DNA of 11,495 nucleotides from Candidatus Omnitrophota bacterium (GTDB lineage Bacteria; Omnitrophota; Gorgyraeia; JABMRG01; JAFGKX01): positions 1 to 11,495 of the forward strand of contig JAFGKX010000003.1 in NCBI GenBank assembly GCA_016928375.1, in the 5' to 3' direction. The first letter of the stretch is position 1. Each line of letters opens with the position of its first letter. Both the position numbers and the translations under genes were made by a program. Shown in pieces: positions 1 through 5,275 of the stretch. The notes beneath the pieces were generated by a model, which saw only the letters and a program-made list of their open reading frames with translations, ran no database searches and was not told where the DNA came from.

Positions 1-111
1 GGCTTTAAATGGAGGTATTATAGCACTATCAATAGAGGACATTTCTAAATCGGTATAATAGGACATTATCATATCGGGATGACATATGATTTTAAAAATC
101 GTGACAGCCAC
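1..111. repeat. Degenerate direct repeats, possible insertion-sequence end
   Basis: No gene is visible here. Two related 18-bp units lie 24 bp apart at 36-53 and 60-77. Both start AGGACATT and end ATCGG, with 14 of 18 positions identical. A weaker partial match (GACAT) begins at 81. Repeated short units at the edge of a transposase gene are typical of transposase-binding sites at an IS end, but the window starts here and neither a terminal inverted repeat nor a target duplication can be shown. The 13-bp palindrome at 88-100 has a 1-nt centre and is not a convincing terminator. Confidence 0.4.
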
Positions 112-780
112 CTATTTTTCTGTTTTCCTGGGCCTGCCTACGCGCCGCTGCCTCAGGTTCTTATTTATAATCTTTTCCAGTTTTCTTATAACGGAAAACT
201 CCGTAAATGGCCTACCTGTTTTTGTGCACCATTCTAATTTATTAATCATTATTTTGGGTTCGGTACTTTTAAGTTCTTTTTTCCATTCATCCGGTTGGGG
301 CAAAAAATCAGATTTCTGTAATATGCCTGAATAATCTTTTTCACCTATATGAAATAACGCGCTTGACCATCTCCATTGCCATGCCTCATCAACTAATTTT
401 GCCTTTACCGGATTTTGCTCGAGATAACGTGTAGCCACATATGCATGGTTGTCATCCATGCAGCATGAATAAAATCTACTTTCCCAAAGATGGCCTTTGA
501 GCCGTTTCTTTTTGTTTATAAACTGAGAATATTTTGCATTTACAACGTCAAAAGTTTTCGCCATAGAGTCTCCTTTTTTGGGCACAACTATAAAATGCAC
601 ATGATTATTCATTAGGCAATATGCCAATATACTTAAACGATATTTTTCGCTATATTTTTTTATCAAGCTTAAATAATATAACTTATCTTTATCGCAGAAA
701 AAAATCTTTTGGCTATAGTTGCCTCTTTGGCTTACATGGTGCGGATAGCCTTTTATTACCAACCTAGCTATTCGCGGCAT
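112..780 (-). CDS. REP-associated tyrosine transposase (RAYT, Y1/IS200-like)
   Basis: A 222-aa member of the Y1 (HUH) single-strand transposase superfamily, RAYT branch. These proteins nick and rejoin single-stranded DNA at REP palindromes. The N-terminal block MPRIARLVIKGYPHHVSQRG (residues 1-20) is the family signature. The metal-binding HUH motif is H60-V-H62 in NNHVHF. The block WESRFY is at 99-104, and RYLEQNPVKA follows, with Y119 the likely nucleophile (Y114 is an alternative). The C-terminus is basic (RVGRPRK), consistent with DNA binding. The start at 780 is chosen because GGAGGTGT sits 4-5 bases before it. The in-frame start at 810 would add ten residues and lie upstream of this site. 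Full length for the family, with no frameshift seen. A REP-like palindrome lies 25 bp upstream. Confidence 0.85.
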   Translation of the reverse strand: MPRIARLVIKGYPHHVSQRGNYSQKIFFCDKDKLYYLSLIKKYSEKYRLSILAYCLMNNHVHFIVVPKKGDSMAKTFDVVNAKYSQFINKKKRLKGHLWESRFYSCCMDDNHAYVATRYLEQNPVKAKLVDEAWQWRWSSALFHIGEKDYSGILQKSDFLPQPDEWKKELKSTEPKIMINKLEWCTKTGRPFTEFSVIRKLEKIINKNLRQRRVGRPRKTEK

Positions 781-804
781 TTTAACACCTCCATAAAAAT
801 AGAT

Positions 805-827
805 GCCCACCTGCCGGCAAGCGGGGC
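805..827. repeat. REP-like GC palindrome, possible terminator
   Basis: A GC-rich imperfect inverted repeat with arms GCCC/GGGC around the perfect 8-bp palindrome TGCCGGCA (812-819). It lies between the stop codon of the coiled-coil gene (830) and the transposase start (780). Read on the minus strand, the stem is followed within a few bases by TTTTT, so it could also terminate the 2543-to-830 transcription unit. RAYT genes are commonly flanked by the REP palindromes they act on. The match to that arrangement is by position and shape only, since other genomic copies cannot be seen. Confidence 0.45.
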
Positions 828-829
828 TG

Positions 830-994
830 TCATAATTTCTTCATTCCGGATATTTTTTCTTCTATTGACATTGTCTTCTGCATATTCTTATAAATTCCGG
901 ATTTCATCGTATCCAGTTCCATTTCTATCTTGTCCAGTTTCAAAATAACGGTTTCCAGGTATTCTTCCTGCGGCAATTTTACCCTTTTACCCAT
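830..994 (-). CDS. Small coiled-coil protein, 54 aa, function unknown
   Basis: A 54-residue charged protein starting MGKRVKLPQEEYLE and then running as a likely continuous amphipathic helix rich in Leu, Ile, Met, Lys and Glu, with spacing that suggests a short coiled coil. No signal peptide or membrane segment is seen. The start at 994 is chosen for the GGAGGT site at 999-1004. A longer reading to 1036 would enter the upstream gene without a better site. The start overlaps the last 8 bp of the propeller gene, so translation is probably coupled and the two products may act together. No family is recognised, and the short length keeps confidence moderate. Confidence 0.6.
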   Translation of the reverse strand: MGKRVKLPQEEYLETVILKLDKIEMELDTMKSGIYKNMQKTMSIEEKISGMKKL

Positions 995-2543
995 TTTTAC
1001 CTCCGTGCGCTGAAAGATACCCTCCTGTGAGCGCATCTATCCTTGCTGTTAGTTCTTCCAGCCTCAATATCTGCATTTCCAATGCAGCATCCCCGGGTTT
1101 TCCGTTCATAATATCAGATTGCAATCTTTTTCTTTCAAAATAAAGCCCTGTTACCTCTGTCAGAATATCATCGCGCAGCTGCACCATAAGCCTCGAGCGC
1201 ACATCTATGCTGGTTTGATCCGGATTCCATAAAAGTTCGCCCAGGTCCCAACTCAAAGACATCGAATACCCCCAGCTTCTATCTTCAGGCCCGACAATAA
1301 ATACATCGGGGTTATTTGTCCCGCCTCTGTCTAAATCGATATTATTGTCAGCATCATAGTCAAGCCCCACTGACACTTTAGGCATCCACGCACTATTTTT
1401 CGCCGCCTCTCTCATATTTTTAATTTTATCAGGGTTTACTTCCGCATATTCTACGGCGGCTTCTTGTATTTTTCTTATATCGGGCTCATCAGTAAGTTGT
1501 TTTTTAATCAAAACGGCATATTTGTTTCCGCAATCTTTCAAAACACTTTTTTCCTCTTTAAGGGAATATTCATATATGCCTTCCAAAGTAGCGGCATAAA
1601 GACAATTTGTTTTTCCGTCAAAAACCAGCTTATTTACACGATAAGACAGCGTGCTAAGCATCTGCCATTTATCATTTAGCTTTTTATCAAACAAAAACAC
1701 GCCATGTTCGGTTGCCGCAATAATCTTATTACTAAGTAATAATACATCCTCTATACAGTTATCAATAAGCCCTGAATCGGGCATTTTATTCCAACTGTCG
1801 CCGCAATCTCCCGAGATAAATATTCCATTGCTGCAGCCTGCGCATAATATATTATTAGCCCTATCGGACTCAAGGCATTTTACCGTATTGTTATTTTCTT
1901 CCTCCTGTACAGCTTCTTCCTGTTGCTCGCTGGCAAAGCCTTCTTTGCTTTTCTTGACCACAAAAATACGCTTCCAGTTATCTTCCGAAACACCTTTTCT
2001 GTATATACCGTCATCCGTAACTACATATGCATAATCATTGAAAAATACAATGTCTATTATCGCCTTATTCTTAAAATAGCTTATCTCCTCCCATCTCCCC
2101 GCACTGTTGTTTACAAAAAGGCCGGCCTTTGTACCTGCGTATATTTTTTGTGATGCAGCCACACAGGTTTTTACGCATGTAATATATTTTTTATCGCCCC
2201 AACCCTTAAGTATTCGCGTTGCTTCATTTAAAGCGGGCTCGATTTTATACAACCCATTTGTCGTGGCAAGGTAAAGCAGCAAATTATCGCTATCAGCTGC
2301 CGCAAAATCATTTATCTTGGCGCTGCTTTCGTTTAAAAATAACATACGCTGCCATGAGGCTGCGCTATCACTGCTTACATAAACCGCATTATCGGTAGCC
2401 GCCAAAAGGCACCCGGTTGCCAATAATGAAACCACCGCTTTTTCATCCACGCCTGCGTCTTTCTTCTGCCAGACAGGCTCCTGCGCAAAACAAAAATTCA
2501 CCTCTGCTAAAAATACCAGAATCCATAAAAACGCTTTTTTCAA
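987..2543 (-). CDS. Secreted seven-blade beta-propeller protein with TolC-like tail
   Basis: A 518-aa exported protein. A signal peptide is visible at residues 1-20 (K2-K3, hydrophobic core, likely cleavage after C-F-A before Q21). Residues about 25-340 hold seven repeats of the form 'hhAATxxGhY....W', including Asp-box-like SSDSAASW and SGDCGDSW. This resembles Ycf48/BNR/sortilin-type propellers, which mediate binding or assembly rather than catalysis. Residues about 345-518 differ: a helical start (EYAEVNPDKIKNMREAAKNS), then beta-like stretches (WGYSMSLSWDLGELLW) and another helix. This pattern recalls part of an outer-membrane efflux (TolC) fold but is too short for a full channel. The start is TTG at 2543 with GGGAG seven bases upstream; no in-frame ATG gives the signal peptide. 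It overlaps the downstream coiled-coil gene and is transcribed from the promoter at 2620-2648. Envelope location is inferred. Confidence 0.7.
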   Translation of the reverse strand: MKKAFLWILVFLAEVNFCFAQEPVWQKKDAGVDEKAVVSLLATGCLLAATDNAVYVSSDSAASWQRMLFLNESSAKINDFAAADSDNLLLYLATTNGLYKIEPALNEATRILKGWGDKKYITCVKTCVAASQKIYAGTKAGLFVNNSAGRWEEISYFKNKAIIDIVFFNDYAYVVTDDGIYRKGVSEDNWKRIFVVKKSKEGFASEQQEEAVQEEENNNTVKCLESDRANNILCAGCSNGIFISGDCGDSWNKMPDSGLIDNCIEDVLLLSNKIIAATEHGVFLFDKKLNDKWQMLSTLSYRVNKLVFDGKTNCLYAATLEGIYEYSLKEEKSVLKDCGNKYAVLIKKQLTDEPDIRKIQEAAVEYAEVNPDKIKNMREAAKNSAWMPKVSVGLDYDADNNIDLDRGGTNNPDVFIVGPEDRSWGYSMSLSWDLGELLWNPDQTSIDVRSRLMVQLRDDILTEVTGLYFERKRLQSDIMNGKPGDAALEMQILRLEELTARIDALTGGYLSAHGGKNG

Positions 2544-2619
2544 TCCGCATCTCCCTTCCCCACCGGTTGCTGTTTATCTATCTGGCTGATTATTTATGAT
2601 GTTTTTTATAGTGTTTTCA

Positions 2620-2648
2620 AAATTACCACAAATTTGATTTTTTGTCAA
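2620..2648 (-). promoter_or_regulatory. Sigma-70-type promoter for the propeller gene
   Basis: On the minus strand TTGACA (2648-2643) is followed after 17 bp by TAATTT (2625-2620), preceded by TGTGG. The predicted transcript starts near 2613, about 70 nt before the TTG start at 2543. The -35 box lies inside a 7-bp inverted repeat, AATTTGA-N7-TCAAATT (2631-2651), which could be an operator. Read from sequence only. Confidence 0.6.
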
Positions 2649-2651
2649 ATT
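2631..2651. promoter_or_regulatory. Inverted repeat over the minus-strand -35 box, candidate operator
   Basis: A perfect 7-bp inverted repeat (AATTTGA, 7-nt spacer, TCAAATT). The two half-site centres are 14 bp apart, and the repeat overlaps the -35 hexamer of the leftward promoter. The adjacent XRE-type regulator is the obvious candidate binder, but the half-site differs from the inverted repeat at the rightward promoter, so another regulator or chance in AT-rich DNA is possible. Confidence 0.35.
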
Positions 2652-2698
2652 AAATTTTATTATTCATCAAATTTATATGATAATTCGCAAAATTTATA

Positions 2699-2727
2699 TT
2701 GACAGGGGATAACAGGCATGGTAATAT
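2699..2727 (+). promoter_or_regulatory. Strong sigma-70-type promoter for the XRE-cupin gene
   Basis: TTGACA (2699-2704), a 17-bp spacer and TAATAT (2722-2727) form a near-consensus promoter. AT-rich DNA upstream (2640-2698) could act as an UP element. Transcription would start near 2734, leaving a leader of only about 16 nt before the ATG at 2750, which still contains GGAGG at 2741-2745. Confidence 0.7.
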
Positions 2728-2736
2728 TTATCCTGT
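2702..2736. promoter_or_regulatory. Inverted repeat spanning the rightward promoter, candidate autoregulatory operator
   Basis: ACAGGGGATAA (2702-2712) pairs with TTATCCTGT (2728-2736) as an inverted repeat with one 2-base insertion. The arms cover the edge of the -35 box, the end of the -10 box and the start site. Binding there would block RNA polymerase, which fits autorepression by the XRE-cupin protein encoded 14 bp downstream. The link to that protein is inferred. Confidence 0.4.
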
Positions 2737-2749
2737 AACTGGAGGCAAA

Positions 2750-3301
2750 ATGGAAATAGGCAAAATAATAAGAAGCATGAGAAAGCAAAAGCGCATGACA
2801 CTTAAAGATTTATCCGAAAAAAGCCGCGTTGCTTTAGCCACCTTAAGCCGTATGGAAACAGGAAAAATGATTGGCACCGTAAAATCGCACAGCAATATAG
2901 CCGGGGCGCTTGATGTTACCCTTACCGATTTATACAGCGGGTTTGAAATAAAATCGCAACGAGTAGAAATGCGCCCGCACAAGGAAAAACCGGATGTATT
3001 CATCCACAATGATAAAGCGTTTTATGATATACTTACAAAAAAAGTTCTATCAAAGAAAATGATGCCTGTAATGCTAAGGCTTGAAAAGGGCGCAAAAACA
3101 GCAGATGAACAATCTCATAAAGGCACTGAAAAATTTTTATACATTTTAAGCGGGCATTTACAGGCAAACGTCGACGGAAAAACATACCTGCTGAAGGAAG
3201 GGGACAGCTTTTATTTCGATGCTTCCCTGCCGCACTGTTGGAAGAATACTTCGAATAAACCAGCCAAAGCGTTATGCGTAATAACGCCGGCAACATTATA
3301 A
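2750..3301 (+). CDS. XRE-family transcriptional regulator with cupin domain
   Basis: A 183-aa cytoplasmic DNA-binding regulator of the HTH_XRE plus cupin_2 architecture (PuuR-like family). The helix-turn-helix covers residues about 5-62: MTLKDLSEKSRVALATLSRM holds the two helices, followed by ETGK. The cupin barrel covers about 100-180. Motif-1-like residues are H123 and E127 (SHKGTEKFLYILSG), and motif 2 gives H162 after GDSFYFDASLP. The usual second His of motif 1 is absent, so metal or ligand binding may differ from the standard site. The start at 2750 is chosen for GGAGG at 2741-2745. A TTG start at 2699 would add 17 residues encoded by the promoter itself. The cupin presumably senses a small molecule, but which one cannot be told. 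It lies directly upstream of the two-component genes. Confidence 0.85.
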   Translation: MEIGKIIRSMRKQKRMTLKDLSEKSRVALATLSRMETGKMIGTVKSHSNIAGALDVTLTDLYSGFEIKSQRVEMRPHKEKPDVFIHNDKAFYDILTKKVLSKKMMPVMLRLEKGAKTADEQSHKGTEKFLYILSGHLQANVDGKTYLLKEGDSFYFDASLPHCWKNTSNKPAKALCVITPATL

Positions 3302-3323
3302 AAAATAGGGAGTTGGCCCCATT
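3297..3323. repeat. Hairpin direct repeat, left copy
   Basis: The left copy of a 27-bp direct repeat, 24 of 27 identical to 5249-5275. It begins over the stop codon of the XRE-cupin gene and contains the hairpin AATAGGG-AGTTGG-CCCCATT (3304-3323, one mismatch in a 7-bp stem) followed by TTT, so it may act as a weak terminator between this gene and the response regulator. On the minus strand the stem is followed by a T-run, although no minus-strand gene ends here. Confidence 0.7.
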
Positions 3324-3336
3324 TTAGGAGGAGTAC

Positions 3337-3696
3337 ATGGACAAGGTTAAAATATTGATATGCGATGATGAAGAAGGCGTACGGGAATCCTTACGCCTTA
3401 TACTTGAAAAAGATTATGAGCTTGTATTCGCAAATGACGGCGAAGAAACGATAAACAAAATTAAACAGGATAATGAAATAAAAATTATACTTATGGACAT
3501 AAAAATGCCTAAGCGCGATGGGCTTAATATGTTAAAACAGGTAAAACGTGATTTTCCAGGCGTTTCGGTAATAATGATAACCGGTTACCAGACCGCTGAA
3601 ATCGCAGCTGAGGCAATAAAACTTGGGGCGCTGGACTACATCGTAAAACCAATCGATTCAAAACAGGTTCTGACATCTATCCGCAAACTTATATAA
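3337..3696 (+). CDS. Single-domain response regulator (CheY-like receiver)
   Basis: A 119-aa protein that is a receiver domain and nothing else. All key positions are present: acidic pair D10-D11, phosphoacceptor D54 (LMDIKMP), T82 (IMITGY) and K104 (DYIVKP). The sequence is closest in feel to the receivers of NtrC/AtoC-type regulators, but there is no AAA+ or DNA-binding domain after residue 119, so output must be by protein contact or phosphotransfer. A strong site, AGGAGGAG (3326-3333), precedes the ATG. The histidine kinase gene starts 3 nt after its stop, so the pair is co-transcribed and the kinase is the likely phosphodonor. Confidence 0.9.
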   Translation: MDKVKILICDDEEGVRESLRLILEKDYELVFANDGEETINKIKQDNEIKIILMDIKMPKRDGLNMLKQVKRDFPGVSVIMITGYQTAEIAAEAIKLGALDYIVKPIDSKQVLTSIRKLI

Positions 3697-3699
3697 TAT

Positions 3700-5268
3700 A
3701 TGCCTATATACTCATATTGCGCAACTTCTCTAGCAACAGTAGCGACATCTCTCCTTTTTGGATTTTTCGTTATTTATAAAAATCCGAAAAGTAATACGCA
3801 TAGAAGCCTCTTCATGCTTAACGCAACTGTAGCTGTATGGAGCTTGTTTTTATTCTTACATTACATTTCAAAAACACATCAAGCAGCCCTTCTGACCGGC
3901 AGGTTATTGCATATAAGCTCGGTATTCATTTTGCCTTTTTACCTTTTGTTTATCGTTCACCTTCTCGATATATATAAAGAAAAGATAAGGATAATATTTT
4001 CATCTTTTGCTTTAAGCTTAATTTTGCTTTGTTTCAGCTTTACACCATTTTTCATAAAAGATGTAAGCCCGAAATTAAATTTTACATATTATGCCGATGC
4101 AGGCGCATTTTATATTTTATGGATAGCATTATATCTCATGACGGCAATATATGCGCTTTTTCTTATGATAAAAGCTATGCCGGGTGCGGATAAACAAAAG
4201 AAAAATCAGATAAGATACGTTCTAATCGCTTCTGTTATGAGCTTTGCGGGCGGAGCTACGATATATCCTTTATGGTATGGCGTTCTTATGCCGCCATTTG
4301 GGGAACACATAATATTTATCTACCCAATAATCCTGGCATACGCGGTGTTAAAGCACAAGCTTTTGGACATAGAGATTGTAATAAGAGAAACAATAACATA
4401 TTCCCTTCTAGCGTTGTTTATAGGCATTATTTATCTTTTAATGGTTTTATTCGCTGACAGGTTTGTTGCTGCGGCCATATCAGCAGTAATTATTACCATA
4501 TTGTTTACGCCCGTAAAAACCCATATTCAGGCATTGGTAGATAAATTTTATGCCGCAGGTACACGCTCAAAAATAAAAAAAGAGTTTGAAAAATTCAAGA
4601 ATGAATTGGAACAATCCGATAAAATGAAAGCAATAGCAACCCTGGCAGCAGGTATGGCTCATGAAATTAGAAATCCTCTGACAGCCATAAAAACATTTAC
4701 CGAATATTTACCTGAAAAATTCGATGATAAGGTTTTTAGAGAAAAATTCACAAGGATTGTCGGGGCTGAAGTAGAAAGAATAAATTCAACAATAACACAA
4801 TTACTCGAATTCGCAAAACCAAAACCATTAAATTTAAAAAATACGGATATCCACATCCTATTAAATGATACGGTAGCACTTCTGTCCGAGCAACTGATTA
4901 AAAATAAAATAACTGTTCATAAAGCCTTTAAAGCCGCAGCAGGCAAAATGGGCTCCGACCCAGAAAAGCTAAGGCATGTATTTTTTAATATATTAAAAAA
5001 TGCCATTGAATCCATAAGAAATGGCGGAGAAATATTCATAAGCACCAGACAGAATAAATATTTATTCGTAGAAATTCGGGATACTGGATGCGGAATGACG
5101 CAGGAACAACTATCGCGCGCATATGACCCTTTCTTTTCCAATAAAGAAAACGGTACTGGCTTAGGGCTATCTATCGTACATAGCATAATGAAAGAATTAA
5201 AAGGCGGAATAATCATCAAGAGTGAGCTTGGCGAGGGAACGACGGTAGTATTAAAAATAGGGAGTTGA
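3700..5268 (+). CDS. Membrane sensor histidine kinase, N-terminal 7TM-type
   Basis: A 522-aa sensor kinase. The N-terminal half is membrane-embedded, with about nine hydrophobic segments (near residues 5-27, 36-58, 63-90, 96-117, 128-152, 170-190, 202-218, 230-250 and 253-270), resembling the HisKA_7TM sensory module. A linker (LVDKFYAAGTRSKIKKEF) leads to a HisKA domain with phospho-acceptor H321 (AAGMAHEIRNPLTAIKTF). The HATPase domain has the N box (N430, N434 in FFNILKNAIES), the G1 box (D461-T-G-C-G) and the G2 box (G485-T-G-L-G-L). It should autophosphorylate on H321 and pass phosphate to the receiver upstream. No clear ribosome site precedes the ATG, so translation is probably coupled to the response regulator. 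The stop codon lies in the loop of the hairpin at 5256-5275. The ligand is unknown. Confidence 0.9.
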   Translation: MPIYSYCATSLATVATSLLFGFFVIYKNPKSNTHRSLFMLNATVAVWSLFLFLHYISKTHQAALLTGRLLHISSVFILPFYLLFIVHLLDIYKEKIRIIFSSFALSLILLCFSFTPFFIKDVSPKLNFTYYADAGAFYILWIALYLMTAIYALFLMIKAMPGADKQKKNQIRYVLIASVMSFAGGATIYPLWYGVLMPPFGEHIIFIYPIILAYAVLKHKLLDIEIVIRETITYSLLALFIGIIYLLMVLFADRFVAAAISAVIITILFTPVKTHIQALVDKFYAAGTRSKIKKEFEKFKNELEQSDKMKAIATLAAGMAHEIRNPLTAIKTFTEYLPEKFDDKVFREKFTRIVGAEVERINSTITQLLEFAKPKPLNLKNTDIHILLNDTVALLSEQLIKNKITVHKAFKAAAGKMGSDPEKLRHVFFNILKNAIESIRNGGEIFISTRQNKYLFVEIRDTGCGMTQEQLSRAYDPFFSNKENGTGLGLSIVHSIMKELKGGIIIKSELGEGTTVVLKIGS

Positions 5269-5275
5269 CCCTATT
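5247..5275 (-). terminator. Intrinsic terminator of the coaC-to-HD-GYP operon
   Basis: On the minus strand the perfect 7-bp stem AATAGGG/CCCTATT with 6-nt loop TCAACT is followed by TTTTTAATAC, a classical stem plus T-run. It sits at the convergent junction of the two transcription units; the kinase and HD-GYP stop codons are 5 nt apart. In the plus direction the T-run is poor, so termination there would be weaker. Confidence 0.65.
5249..5275. repeat. Hairpin direct repeat, right copy
   Basis: The right copy of the 27-bp direct repeat (left copy at 3297-3323, three mismatches). It encodes the last codons and stop of the histidine kinase on the plus strand and reaches the stop codon of the HD-GYP gene on the minus strand. 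Together the copies bracket exactly the response regulator and kinase genes. Confidence 0.75.

Noticed and set aside
88..100. Terminator at the GATTTT/AAAATC palindrome after the transposase
   Set aside because: The centre is one base and the stem is all A/T apart from one G-C pair, so a stable hairpin is unlikely.
781..810. Longer transposase start at 810
   Set aside because: It would place the strong GGAGGTGT site inside the gene, and the family N-terminus MPRIARL begins at 780.
1651..2034. Open frames on the plus strand across 1464-2153
   Set aside because: They are antisense to the propeller gene, lack ribosome sites and show no protein-like motifs.
2699..2749. Longer N-terminus for the XRE-cupin protein from TTG at 2699
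   Set aside because: These bases are the -35/-10 promoter itself, and GGAGG sits correctly before the ATG at 2750.
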